From the NCBI GenBank assembly GCA_020746105.1, contig CM036622.1:37549477-37613476 (forward strand): 64,000 nt of DNA, given 5' to 3'. Positions 13,930 through 27,719 of the stretch are shown here, in pieces. The notes beneath the pieces were generated by a model that worked only from the letters and a program-made list of their open reading frames with translations, was not told where the DNA came from and ran no database searches. Position numbers and translations under genes: made by a program. Position 1 is the stretch's first letter, and each line of letters starts with the position of its first letter. The DNA is from Trogon surrucura (taxonomy: Eukaryota > Chordata > Aves > Trogoniformes > Trogonidae).

Positions 13930-15411
13930 AAGGGAAGTGCTTATGTTTACAATTATTCAAATATTCAAGTTATTCAAATAAATGTCCTTTTTCTCACAAG
14001 TTCCTCTTCTCTGCACCTATGGAAAAAGGCTATTCCATCATATAACCATCACATATCACTACACCAAGGTCCTATACATCTAAGCAATACAAACCCCCTT
14101 AAAGCAGAAAAACTTAACATGGACGGAGAAGCCAATATTTAAAGATAGATAAACTGCTACTCCACCATTTCATAAGTTTGTACTACATTTAATTCCCCTT
14201 GAAGTATCTGCTTCCATCAGACTCCAAGCTGTCAGCAAGAACTAATGAACAGTAACCTACCCTCAGGCTCCTGCTCAGTATTGCAGGACAGCAGCTCCGA
14301 AGCAGTCCCGAGCCTGTCAGCCTTTGGCAGGTAAGGGCAGACACGTTCTTCTCTTACTGGTTCTGATCAAGCTGCCAAGGTCAGCAAGGCACAGACGGGT
14401 ACCTTTCATGTATCCTCTTCTATTCTTTTTACCTATTCCAACTACCTACATTTTCATAATGAGCTTTTTTTGCTCTGTTTCTACCTTAATTGCCTTTTCG
14501 TACTGCACAGCTTACAGCAATAGAAGGGGTCACAAAGCAGAACTTTGCTATTTAGCTCTCTGGCAATGGAAAAGGGAAAAAAAGGCAACAACAGGTTACG
14601 GCGGAACCCTCACCACAAGCTGAGGCCCTCATGCACTGCTGCTATTTGCAGACACGTAACAGCCAGGCAAGAAGTTGCAGCAGTGGTACGCAGCGAGAGC
14701 CCAGCATCTGCCTCCTCCAAGTACCAAGCGCAAAACAATGAGACATTTTGTTCCAAGCTCACGCAGCAAGGCAAAAACAACTGCACAGCAGCCACTGTTC
14801 TTCTGAATGGAAGCCAATAAGACGACTTTGTTTTTTTCCATTTCTCCCAACGACTTCACAAAACGTTTGTAAGTCTTGCCCGTTTATTTTAATTATTGCA
14901 CAGATCCACACAATGTGGGCAGAGAGTTACACAAAAAGCAGGAGTAGCAGGGTTGGGATGAGTGTGAAGAACAGGAGCAGAGCCTGCTCCCTGCTCCACA
15001 TTCTGCCACACCAGCCCACGCTGAAGAAGCCGCAGCTTAGGATCCCCAGTTGGCAGAAAGCCAACCTGACCCACAGACCTTCAAGGTCTGGATGCAATGT
15101 GTCAAGAGAAGAATGCAAAGAAGTGGCCAACACCGCAACAGTTAGTAACCATGAGATACTGCCAGGGCTGTCAGGCTAACCAAGCTTCCCTCGGGTAAGA
15201 CAAACATACACAGAAACACAGTGTTCTAGCTGCACAGCCCCATCTACGTGCATCCCAGTGTCAGTAAAAGCAAGATAAATGCCTTACTGCACCTACACGC
15301 TCAGCATCTCTCCAGGAACCACCGGGCAGCCAAATCCTTCTCAAGCACTTCTGATGGAGACTAAGAATCTGGGAGAAGAACAGGATACATGGATGAGAGT
15401 GTTCCAGAAGC

Positions 15412-15431
15412 TGAAATGCAGCTGCATTTCA
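15412..15431. repeat. Perfect 20-bp palindrome
   Basis: TGAAATGCAGCTGCATTTCA equals its own reverse complement. The centre is CAGCTG, an E-box-type core, flanked on both sides by ATGCA. There is no spacer, so it would form only a tiny cruciform; binding of a dimeric factor is a conceivable role but not shown. Confidence 0.9.
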
Positions 15432-18400
15432 AGTAAGTGGAAGGTCAGGTTGAAAAATTGCCAAGTTTTCAGGGACAACTAACTTGTGAGTAAACACTCA
15501 GGTAACACGACTTCTGTAACGCACAGGTGGAGACAGTGGTCAGAGGCAAGTTCACATGAATCCGACAAATCATAAAATGCCTCCAGAATCACCACGAGGA
15601 TGGACAGCCTCCAGAAAGAAGAATCAGGAAACAACTAAGTAAGTCTTAGCACAACTCCCTGGTGAAGTATTTGTCTCCTTCATACTGTGGTCTGTGTTTG
15701 CTCCTTGCTCCAAGCAAACCAAAGGAGCATGCTGAGGAGAACGCAAGTTCACCTCCTCTGAACGCCAAGGTGGTCATGACTGTGTGAAGACGTTACTGGC
15801 CACTTCACCAAGGCTAATTTTTCACCACAGCTGCTGGCAACAGAGGTCCTCTTGTCAAAAATGACAAGAAGATTCAGCCATCAGACAGATTCTGAAGAGA
15901 TGGATCAGAATGTTTGCAAACTGCACAAGAAGATCAATATAGAAGACACATTGTTACCTAAACACGCATCATTTTATTTGATACTTTATATTTCTGATAA
16001 ACAAAACCAACAGCATACGAGTTCTGAACAGTTATACTGAGAGTACGGGAGTAGTTAGGGTCTACTACTGCTACCAAAGAGAAGAACCTACCTGTGTTGA
16101 TTTTCACTAATACAACTTCCACACTAAGACATTGTTCTGTCACTTTTACCTGTACTAAGAATATCTATGAAATTCCCACTCCCTTGTTACAAGGTATTGT
16201 GGCTTTAATTGAATGTCTTACCTTATGGGGTGCTGCAGGTTAGGGCTTAGAAATATTATTTACTTTTTTTTTTTTCCTTTGGGCACAAAGCATCAACACA
16301 GAATCACACAGGCTCCAGCATGAAGCACCACTGACTTGGGAAAAAGAAACAAAAATACATGGAATTCACCAGTTCCGGGTAAATACATCTGATTTGACAT
16401 CTGGACAGTTTTTAACGTATCTTAACTACCTCTGGAACCCTACTTATCTTAATACAGTTATAAAGATATGAAGTAGGTCAGCTCTCCATTTTAATGCTAA
16501 GCATATTTGTGGTTTTAGAAAGGGCAATTTTTAACAGTGTCAAAGACCTATCACAGACTAAAGGCTGAATTGTATTGAGCTACTAGAATGACAGAAAAAA
16601 TCCAAGTGATGCAGATTTATGTAAAAGATTCAAAAGACCAATATTAAAATCCACTTTTTCTGAGAAAGCTGGAAGTTTGTTAGAACTTCTGATAACAGTA
16701 TGCAAATACCATGGGAAAAAAAAAAAGATCAGAAGCCAATGATGCTTAATTAGAGGCCTCAACAGATTGTTTAAAAATCTTGAACACAGAAGTACACATA
16801 CTCATACACCAAATCAATTCATGTGCCTTCTATTTGCTAGCAAGGGTTTATTTCAAATCTATCACCATGAACAAGAAAGAACAAACACATCTGCACAGGT
16901 TTGCAAGCCAAAGCTGCTTCGAACAAAGCAAGCAAGCAGACAAGAAGACGCAACTTCTGGCGTTACTGAAAGAGTCACAGCAAGCCAAGGACAAAACTGA
17001 AGCCAAGGAGCCTGGATAACACATTAATTTCATAGAGTAATGACCATTTACAGAGGACAATCACTCCAAGTTGTTCAAAGTACAGAATATCATGCCATGA
17101 ACACATAACTGAAAATGGTGGAAAACGCATTACAGTTTTACTACTGTGAGGTAAGCTTTGATTCAGACCATATGGCCTTACAAGACAAGCATGTGTGCGT
17201 GTCTGCACATGTGTGCACGAACACCGAGGTCTCCAACCCGCAACTGCATCCATCTCAGTTTTCCAGCAGAAGCAAGGAAAAGAGAGGAGGATTCCAGTAA
17301 GCAATAAATTCATAGTTTTCAGAGCCATTCTGCAAAGCTAAGCACACTGACTCACTATTTCTGCCACAGAAACTCGGTAATTAATGCAAAACAAGAAACT
17401 CAGGTATGAAGATAATCCCTACCATCAGTATAATATCCTGTATTTGATCACCTCATTATGAGGCTTTAAAAAAACCTCTAAAACCCAACAGGATCAATCA
17501 TACTAGTATCTGAATAATTCCTGACAGGGAAAGGGATCAATGGACATGTCATTAAGTTCTTTTCTTCTCCCCTATTCCGTCTAACATGTATAAAATAGAC
17601 AATATTTTTATTTCCCCCTCAGACAAAGAGGTCCAGTGAATGCAATAAACAACTACCCCAAAAATCATGGATCAGTCAGGGTTTTAGAAAAACCCAAAAC
17701 AACACAACAAAAAATCCCCCCAAAAAACCTGAACCAAGTACTGTACTAGGAGAACAGAGAACATTATTTACAAGTTCAATTAGTTATCAGCAAACTTTTC
17801 CAAAATCAATATTTATCTGTGTAGCCTCACTCTTTGAATTAAAATAATTGCTTCTTAAGGTATTTTCTGCATTGTAACTACAGACGAGCACTGACTTGTT
17901 ACAACACCTTAGATTTGAGGTGTTTTATCATTCTGCTAAAGAACATGAAATGAGATTCTGATCACATCAAGCTTGCGAGTATGTTTGAAATAAAGATTTG
18001 TTTACATGACTACTGAAAATGTAGGTTGTCTTCTGACAGACTGAAATAAAGTAAAAAATTAAGCACAACTCAATAGGAAAGGGAAGGTGAGAGGAAAAAC
18101 AAGAGGAAAAGTAAGAAGCTTCCTAGTACTTGTAGCTGGAACCCACTTGAACTTTATTTCCTATATAGGAACCTTAACATGTCCTCTTACCATCTTTATG
18201 CTTTTTCTTTTTGCCCTGTTTTTTTTTTTTTTCCCCTCCTTACTTTCATCACACACACATACTCAGAAACCAAGCTTCCCATCCAATTTGGGGACAAGTG
18301 GCTGTGTATCTAGTGACAAAAAACAATCCTCAAATTTGAACATTAGCACAGCAGGGGCGTGCTACCTGCCTTCCCAGGAGGCTGAAAGCAAGCCCAGGCT

Positions 18401-21400
18401 GCTGACACAGGCTGCCCAGCAACCCTCCAGCTTTACCCTTTACACTCATGCAAGCGTGATGAAGAAAAACATGGAATGGTAAGAAAACGGTGAGTAAACC
18501 CAAAAATTATTTTACAAGGGTCCAAGAAGACAATTCTATGACTATCAGTAAATTCAGCAAAAGCTCCCTAATCATTAAAGTAAAAATGGCATGAGTAAAG
18601 ACCCACCTCTTGTGTGGCTTTTGTTTACTTCCCAACCCTGACCGAGATCCTGTGTCACCTTGGCCACTGCACTCCTGACCTCACCTTCTGCAGAATGGAA
18701 GTATCTTCCTCATCCTATGACTACAAAGTAAGCAACAAGTGTTTCTTCTCCAAGGAAGATACATCCTTTTATTAATACTAACATTCATCATGTAAGAATA
18801 ACTTAGAGATGCAATTCAGCAAGAAAAGTGCTATTCCTTTTGGCAAGTCTGTGCGTCTCCTTCAAAGCCTTTGGGTTGTTAAAAGCTCTTCTGAATTTTA
18901 ACAAGACTCAGAGTAACAAAGGCTACACTTTATTATCTCCATAAAGACACACCAGAAAGTAAGCAATGATCAGCCCTGACACTCGATGCTGTGAGATACT
19001 ATTTGTTTATAGATGTACCAAAGCTCTTTCATGATGGACTATTTAGAATATATTCTTACTAGCTGTTAATTTGTGTAGCAGTAGACAGAATGGCATAAAG
19101 TAGCAGCAAGGCAATGGTATTTCTGCCTCACATCAGCGTCATGATCAGGAAACACTGCTGTGCATTTGCTCTTCCTCCAGTTCAACATACACCTTCTCGG
19201 AAATGCTAAAACCACCACAGTTTTGTAAGGCTGGCAGGCATGCAGACGAAATAGTATCTAGACCAAAGAAACACCGGAGAGAGTCTGGCCATAAGAATTT
19301 GAGTCTTCGTGTTTTCCACAATGCAGGGAGCCCAGGCGTAAGGGAATATGACACTTGATCATTCTGAATGGCTAACCAATGTAAGACTTCATACCTAAAC
19401 GCATCAGATACTAAAAAGCGTTTTTGTTTAGGTGCAATCACCCATGGTAAACAAAGATTCTCTCCTGCTCTGAAGGAATCTACAGGGCTATTGCTTATTT
19501 ATAAGAGTTTGATCTTGAAAGCTTACATACACTCTTTTTAAGATTTTTCTTCACCTGCACCACGGAGCATTCACTTAAAAGCAGGCACTAACTTGCACAT
19601 GGGAATAACTATTACCTTTCTAGGACACCACCATAACAATTGCTCTGCTCTCTGTTACTTAGCCCCTCACCCCTCAAAACCCAAGGGTTTTTTCTGTGCA
19701 GGTAAGCTTGTGACATGACACTGCTTCAATCCCTTTTCTAATGACATCTGCTGGGAGAGCTCATTCAACTCTTTCAGCAGCAACAGTAACCCATGCTTTA
19801 AAAAAAAAGAGTTAATGAAAGATTAACTACATACAGGTAAAATTACTAATTAAAACAAGATCTCCAGCAAGATTTCAAACATAACTAAGGGTGCCAAGTA
19901 GTTTGCACCAATGTAAAGCTTCACAGAGCAGACAGCTATTCATATCTGATCTAAAGAAGGACATTCTTATCTAATCAAATGTCTGGAAAAACTAATAGTT
20001 TTCAACAAGAATTTCTCTTCCTTCAACAACTTATTTTTAAAGTACTTTTACTAGTTTAATATGCCAAAGCCTGTTGCAATTATAACTCAATAGCTTGCAG
20101 CAATAAGTAAACTTGAAATTCATCCCATTAGAAGCTCTTGCTCCTACTGCTTCAGGTTGCTTGAAGCAACTGTATATTTAATTTTCACAGAGAGTGCTAA
20201 CAACAATATTTACATCAAGTAAGTTTAATGCCATAGTTCCCTCTAAAAAGTTTTAACTAGCAGTATACTAAAGAATAAAATAACTATCCTGTAAGAACAA
20301 AGGAAATTTTAACTTTTGAAGAAAAGCTTCTTCTTATTAAAGTTTTAATAGTAGGGGAAAAACTAACAGTCCTCACACACAGGCACTGCAAAAATAATGA
20401 AAATACGGCTCTCATTTCAAACATCTGTGTTCCCGACTCCTGTAAATCATGCATGATGAACCTAGGGACTGGCTTAAACTTAAGTTATTTGCCAGGACCT
20501 CAAACTGCAGCACCACACGCTGAAGCAAGCTGAGCTGCAAGAATACTCTGGGTACTAGCAGTAAAGCTAAAAGAGCAAGTATATTGCCGTGCTTCACCGT
20601 GTCTGTCAACATTATTACCACAAGTAGCTTTTTAAACTACTGTAATATTTGCCCAGGTCAGCGTGCTACTCGGCAGGTTTCAGAACTTGCCAGGAGCACG
20701 ATGCGGAGGGACGCCAAGCGAGCTGCTCTTGCTCCCATCTTGAGCTGAGGCCACCCATTCTGCAAACACAAGCCGGCGCCTGGACAAGCTGCCAGCCCAG
20801 CTCCTCACCGCCGTGTTCCCGCCCTCGTCCGCCTCGCCCCCTGCAGACCATCAGTCCTGTCTCCAGAGCTCCTGGAACCAGCTCTTCCCCTAGCAGAACT
20901 CAAACAGAAACAAGAAATGGCCATGAACACTCCCTAGCAGGCTTTTCTGCCAGTCTGCTGCAAAACCACTCCAAGCCTTTCATGACATGAGAAGGCCAAC
21001 ACAGGAACAGAAGGAGGAAGGGTAGGATAAAGAGTGAAACTCCTTATCTCTCAGCAGACACCCTAATCTAGGAGACATCAGTGCAGAAGTGCAATAACTA
21101 AGGAAAGCAAGGCAATTATCTGGAGGAAAGTGGGAATCGCTCTAGCTGACAGACAGCTCAGAGAGGAGTGACCACACATTATCAGGCATCATGCACTAAT
21201 TACGCCAAATCACACATTCAAAGCTAGCTGACAAAAGTGACTCCAGGAGAATGCTATGATGAGTGCCCAGCACAGACCTCCACGTCTCTTTGGTGTTTAA
21301 ATGGGGCAAAGTGCATCATTCCCTCTCAAGCCATTCCAGACATCCAAGAGAGAGCTCGGGTACTAGCCCACCCGTTACCCTACAACGGAGAGAAACACTC

Positions 21401-24400
21401 ATGAGGACTTCACCTCACAGCTCACTTGAGTTGAAACTGTAGATGAAAGTCTTTTCAAACTACCTTGCAGGGTACAAACTGGAGGATCTGAGGCAAAGAA
21501 AAAAATCCTGTCCTGGTGGAGACAGTCACAGCTGAAAGCGTCTCAAGTCAACTGCCAGTACTTTGCTTCTGGTCTCCCTGTATTCACTGCTCTAATGCAA
21601 TTTTTCCATCTACTGTAGGTAAATTAGTTTTCAAGATGCTCTTCATGCTTTTTCTTTGAGTAGTTGCCCTATTTTCAGACAATAGCCATCTCCTTTGAGC
21701 AGTAATTTTTACAACAGTTGACTTGCTAGATGTTGTGCCCTACTTCCTGTGTTACAGTTCTACAAAAAATTTAATCCTGCATCAACTGCTGCTATGAAGT
21801 CCTTGTTTCCCCTTATCAGCTCCTCTCAGCCCTGTCCATTGCATGGGCAACAGCATTTGTGTAATTCCCGACGAATCCAACTGGGGAAGTGGGCAAGGTG
21901 AAAACTGAACTGGTGCATATCGGAGTTTTCAGTCGGTTAACTTCCTCGATCTGGTTTACCACATTGCTACACAAATGCCAGTAAGAGAAAACAGACAAAG
22001 GTGAGAGCAACAATAAAGCTTAATCCGGAATAAATCAACCCTTGGGAACACAAAGCTAATTAAAAACATAGAAAAAACATGTAGACAAGCCCAAACAACT
22101 CTGCAAGCCTCCTTACTTGTTTCTAAACCTTTCTTTTTGTTTATTTACTCTTGGGAGTGAAACACTTAGGCTCATAAGCATAATGCTACAAAGACAAATG
22201 GTTTAAATATGTAAATAGACAATAATTCCTCTGAGTCTTGAGAAACGCAAACAACCTGGCCAGGTAATCCAAGAGTGTGTGCTCCCTCACATAGCTTATT
22301 ACACGGTACATATTCAGTAGCTCTAAGGCTGAGCCAGAGGGCAACGCCACACTGATGAAACTTCCAGTTACAGTATCTGAGGAAGGATTCATCTGACATA
22401 ATGGGAGTACAAACAGAGCTGTCTAAGCTGCCACGCCAGTCAGTGATATCCACACAGCACCATCCATCTGACCAAATGTGCTTACTCCAGGTGACAGGAA
22501 TGACACTTTGCTCCATTGGCTGAAAAGATTAGATCTTCACATCCATAGAAGGACCGTGGATGACTAGCTAAGATGCAGTCACTTGCAGACTGTAGAAACC
22601 TGAGTTAGGCGAGATGGCTGCTAACCTGGATAACGACCGCGTATCCCTCACATGAGAAGTCTTACATTCACAAATCAAGTACAGACTGAGAGATGAGCAG
22701 ATGGTATGGTGGAGAGCAAGAGGGCTGGACAAAACTGCCAATGCATTTATTTTCTCTCAGCAGCAGTCCAAACACAGCATTGACCTTAATTTGCCATTGC
22801 TTTATTATCAGGCAAGTCTCACAACATCATTTGAGAAATACCTGTTGCTCTAATAGTATACACCCTTGCTTACAAAGGATGAAAGACACCATTTTTCAGT
22901 AACAACCACAAAGGTAGGATGAAGCAAGAGGAAGCTTCCAACACGGCTATCACCTCTGTTAATCACTGCAGGAAGGCCTCTTTGCCTTCTTTAACACAGC
23001 AGGAGTATCTTATGCCTCTGCCTAGCAGCCAGCATAGCAAGCCAGCCAGGGTAAGCTCCCCTTCACTGTTAACACTGCCACTGTACTACTCACACCTACC
23101 ACACAGTGCAGTAGTTCTCAGCACTTTTGCAGCTAGAACTCAGGAAAATTGGAAGCATTTTACACCTCATTGGGTTCAGCTCCTTTGTCAACCCAAAGTG
23201 GAAAGGCCGCTGCTACTTCCTTCCCTGTCGCTTCCTTGGCGTGTTCCATTTCCTCCCTTCCTGCTGCAGTTGCCGGCGCGTCTCCTCAAAGCCCGATTCC
23301 CACAGGGCAGAGAGGCTGATGGTGGCCCCTACAAGAGTCATCCCAAGTCCAGCAAAGCTTATGCGGGGTCCTCCCTACTGTTAGACGCTCTTGCCTGCCC
23401 TTCTGAAAACAATCATTGCAGCAGCACAGCAGAGTTTTCCACGGTTTGGGTTCCCACCCACAGTGACGGGAGGCTTCACGTCCCGGTGTGTGAGGTGTGC
23501 AGGTAACAGATAAAGACAGGATTTCACTTCCTACGATGCCTCTACAGCACAGGCAGTGACAGCTCACAGAGCTGCAAAAGCTAAGAGGAGGAATAATTAA
23601 AAAGTAGCTTCAGTGTTGGGCTTCCAGTGACTTCTGTGCCCTGCCTCAGAGACTGCTTCTACTCCAAACATACTTCATATCTACAGCAGTCCTGTTTAAA
23701 TATATCCAATCCCCCAAGGAGCTAGTGAGGAAGGCAAATTTACAGATCACGTTGTACATCAATGAATTTTTCCTTCATATCATCTCAAGATCTGTTGCTC
23801 TTCAAGCTAGCTGAAATGTGGCACGGGTAAATATGAACCAGAACGCTGGCGTTTTACATGAAATGAAAATGTAGCTCTATGTTGAAAAATACTTAAATAC
23901 TACTTTCACAAGCTCAGACTCACCATTATGTCAAATACGTTTCTTAATCTTTTGAAGTGAAAAGATTCTATACATTTATTAAAAGCAACAAGAAATTAGT
24001 GTGTTCACATTTTTATGGCTCTGTATTAACAAATACATATGCATCTTTCCAGTTTCCAATAGAACTAGAGACAGTGTTTGCAAAAAGGATGGGTATAATT
24101 ATTCTTATCCATGTACAACAAGCCAGATATTAACTGAAAACTTAATGTAAACCAGCTTACAGGAGAACATTTCCAGAATTTCTGAAAGAAAAAACAACAA
24201 CAAAAAAAAAAACCCAAAGCAGTACTCTTTGGTATTTTCCAAAACAAAATGTTTTAATGTGTATTATCAGTGTGTATTATATTTAGTATTATTAAACTCA
24301 TTTGTTCTAGTAAATACAACCTTTTACAAAGGCTTCTTGCCTTTCTTATTTGTGCTCCCTGACAGGCAAATGGCAAAACCACCAAGACCTGAGGGAGAGG

Positions 24401-26600
24401 CAGAACGCTGCCAGTGCAGTTCTCTCAGAAGTTGCCTTTCTTCATATCTGAACTGATAACACACTGGAGCAAAGGGAAATGAATTCTACGAAAAAATGCA
24501 GCTTGCATAAGGTAACCAGTGTATAAGGTAATAGAAATACTGAAGGCACACGCTTTGATTTCAAGCTGCAGGTATTTTGGAGAGATTATTTAGCTTGCCT
24601 TTGACCAACTAGAAAAATAACTATCACCCTAAAATATAAGCCCAGGGTACACAAGTGTATTGATCAAGCCTCCTGGAGTAATTTGAACTAAGTGAAGAAG
24701 CAGCATCACTCCCAACCACACCGCTATCCAGCAGGCAAACTTCAAGCAGGGTTGTTAAGAAATGTCATTAAAGCTGAGCCACCAAGCCGCCAGGTACCAC
24801 ACACACCAATACTGACACCACCTATGCATCAAGTTTCCTTGATATGCATTTCCCTCTCGGTTTTCTTCACGCACCAATATACTGTGGCTAGTCACTGCCC
24901 ATGGAAGACAGGAGTAAAGAACTTACTTGAAGCTTGTACTAACAGGAGGCAGAGTGACATTTCTGCTCTGCACGAAAACCACTCGAGATTTCTTAAGTCT
25001 TCCAACAAACATAAAAGCACAATCCTTCCTCCTCCCCCAGCACATAAATACACAAATACTCAGGCTTCTGTTAAATTAGCAAGAGTACAGTAAAATCGCA
25101 TTTCATTGCTTCCAGAAACCTCTCCTGTAGAGAGGGGCCTGCTATTTGAAACCATTCAGTTGGCCAGAGGTTGGCACAGAAAGCAGCCGTGTCTAAATAT
25201 TTCATGAACCAGGTACTAGTCTCAAGTACTAAGAGGTATCAGTCTGAGGTTTAAAAAACAAAAATACAGAAGGGAGGGCAGAGGGAGAAGGTTGTTTTAA
25301 CCTGTGTGTTAGGTAGCACACGGCAATTAACATAATCTCAAGGCACATTATTACGAATAATTTCTTCATTTTGAACAACCGATGAAATACATGAATGAAG
25401 ACATAAATTAAAACCAAGACTCACTGCAGCAGACAAAAGTCATACTAGACTTGCGCACTGCAACATGATATTTTAGGATTTCTTTTAAAAGAGCCTCCCT
25501 AGCATCTACAAATGAATCATTCTCGTTTTCTACTGCAAAACAAAGTTTATAGGCAACAAAGAAAGTTAACTGCTTCTTAGATTACATAGATTTTGCTTAC
25601 ATTCTCCCTGGGTTAGTGTTACCTCTTCACACAAGTCTTAAATTCTTATTGGCCAAGGCTCCCTAAGTTTAAAACGGACCTGTTCATATGAAGAAAACAC
25701 ACCAAAAACTCACAAAATCATAATTTAATCCTTCTCTGAAACACCTACCAGGTTTTAAGCATTTGAGAGAAGTTAAAGATGTAAAGCCTTACCAACTCCT
25801 AAAGCATACCTTCAGGATCTTCTAACAACCTCACTGTTGGGCTCTAAGCATCAACACTGAAAAGTGTGGATTTTACCATAACAAAGAAAATAAGTTACTG
25901 AAACTTAGACGGTACCTCTGTGACCCTCAGAGGCCACAACAGATCTGCATAATGGATCAAGTAGTGCCAAAGTCATCCAATTTTCTTAATAGGGTGCTAA
26001 ATGCAGAGCTTAATTACCAGTACTTTCCATATTCACGAATTATGTAATGTGTCTGGCCAAGCAGAATTTGAAGCTGGGACTGTCTGAACATATGGCTGAG
26101 AGCAGCGAAATGATGCAAAGCATCTCTCCTTATCCCTTCCTTAACCAGAACACTGACTATAAAAACTACCTTTGAATAGCTCCAAATCCAAGACCTATTT
26201 ATTTGGTCTGTCAACACAGCCATTTTAACATCTTAACTGAGTCTCACCTAATCCATCCCACCACGAGGAGGGGTCTCCACCCTAGTTTCTTGTAACCTGT
26301 CCAATAACAAATATTACAGCTGAAGCAATTACTCCCTGATGGCATCCTCTGGTTTCTCTCCTGCTCCTTCATTTCAATCCCTTGGTGTTTCACCAGTCTC
26401 TTCCCAGCCACAAGTCAGTCATATGCAAACATTCCTGAACTTTGGCAATGGCCCTTCACCTGTAGCTACAACTATCACCACGGTGCTAAAAGGGCAGGAG
26501 GAAAAAAACAGTTGGTTTAGGTTTTTACAACCATTAAGCATTTACTGTGCTCAGTACACAAACAAGAAATGTGCCCAGTACTAAAACTCTTTTCCCCAGA

Positions 26601-26680
26601 TGTTGACACAGAATCACAGAATGCGACTGACACCCAATGATTAGGAACTGATTCAAGGCTACAAGCTGGCACCACATAAA
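26601..26680 (-). mobile_element. Possible CR1 3'-end relic (minus)
   Basis: ACACAGAATCACAGAATG is the reverse complement of the CR1 terminal repeats and is how minus-strand CR1 copies begin. The sequence after it diverges quickly, so only a very short or decayed copy is present. Confidence 0.4.
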
Positions 26681-27719
26681 CTTCCAGAAAAGGACTCGTG
26701 GCACATAGCTGGTAACTAATGAGCAGAAATACACCTATCCACTTACCAATGTACATGTCCAAAGAGTAAAAAAGATTTGGCTTGTAATTAGACTTTTGAA
26801 AATTACGCTATCTATGAAAACTCATGTGTTCTTAAAAGGAAGATAAAATTAGATCATTCTATTTAGATAGAAATGTTCTCTATTCACTGTCATAGTTGCT
26901 ATTAGATAATGAGCTATTAGGCTTGATATGGATGTAGCAGCTATAGAGACAAGTCTTTTCACATATCACAAATTGAGCTTGACGACAGAAGAAGAGATCG
27001 ACATGCCAGTTGAAAGGCACTAATTTTGCCAATACCTCACCACTTTGATCACATACATGAAAGAGAATTTCCATATGATACAGCAGTAGCAATAGATCTT
27101 GATATTACCTTGGTATCTGAAGTGCTAGCTTCAAGGGATGAACACAGCTGTTTTCCTGGCACGCTTGTCAATGTACTCAATACAGTTCTGAGTTTACTGG
27201 CCTTTGAGTTATAGTTCAGTAACTCTTACTGCAGAACTGCTATTGTTTTGTCCCTTAAAAAAAGCAGAATCTGACATTACATTTGATGTCAGATTGTCCA
27301 GCTTGGTAGGTTTTGCCACAGGACACCTTCTCAATACTCTGTATGAGAGCATAGGCCTCAATACTTAGTATACCATGAATACAGCCACAAAAGAAAGAGT
27401 CCACGGTTACTTTTAACGTTTTCCTTCTTGCAGCAAGCACTGCCTACCGATTCCTACCAATATGCAAGACGGGAAAGCTCAGAAGCAGCGGGACATCAGC
27501 ATGCTCTTTGCGCAGTGCACCTCCACCCCACTGCAGTGGGAAGGTCGCTCCCAACCCATCAACGCCAAGGCTCAGCCAGCGTAGGATCTCTCATCCCAGG
27601 CGACACACTTGGCCACTTGACAACACATGTCGCAAGGCTAACCCCGACCACGAAGAAAACGCATCTCCTCCAAGCACGTTTCACACCCTTAGGCAGACAA
27701 GTTTTCTGCTTCCTAACGT
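26681..27719. other. Unidentified stretch with overlapping open frames and a hairpin
   Basis: Between about 26,880 and 27,440 several 60-70 codon frames are open on both strands (26,880-27,092 and 27,255-27,440 minus; 27,026-27,214 plus). The minus frames are cysteine-rich with irregular composition, as expected from a decayed coding relic, but I recognise no protein family. A 10-bp inverted repeat lies at 27,268-27,295 and a good plus-strand acceptor-like site (TTTTCCTTCTTGCAG) ends near 27,434. The edge of the CpG island begins near 27,720. Confidence 0.35.
27268..27295. repeat. Inverted repeat, 10-bp arms, 8-base loop
   Basis: AATCTGACAT and ATGTCAGATT are perfect reverse complements separated by TACATTTG. 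This would form a short DNA or RNA hairpin, too short for a typical pre-miRNA. Confidence 0.85.

Larger units (their letters stand above)
11583..26600. other. Long non-coding stretch, no gene recognised
   Basis: About 15 kb of mostly AT-rich sequence with no recognisable coding exon, tRNA or intact transposon. Local features are listed separately: a G-run at 13,912, a perfect palindrome at 15,412, and an interrupted poly(T) near 18,219. A moderately GC-rich patch near 20,650-20,870 lacks the CpG density of a promoter island. The longest open frame (22,919-23,506, plus, 195 codons) looks like chance: no domain, no splice context. Together with the minus-strand promoter at 28-30 kb, the simplest reading is a large intron, which is inference. 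Confidence 0.5.

Noticed and set aside
16290-16315. AACACAGAATCACACAGG as a CR1 end
   Set aside because: Only the terminal-repeat-like string is present and no CR1 body follows.
19145-19441. 98-codon minus-strand ORF starting MIAPKQKRF
   Set aside because: Composition looks protein-like, but no domain, splice site or promoter supports it and one such ORF is expected by chance in 64 kb.
22919-23506. 195-codon plus-strand ORF
   Set aside because: Low-complexity serine/proline/leucine content, overlapped by other open frames, no recognised family.
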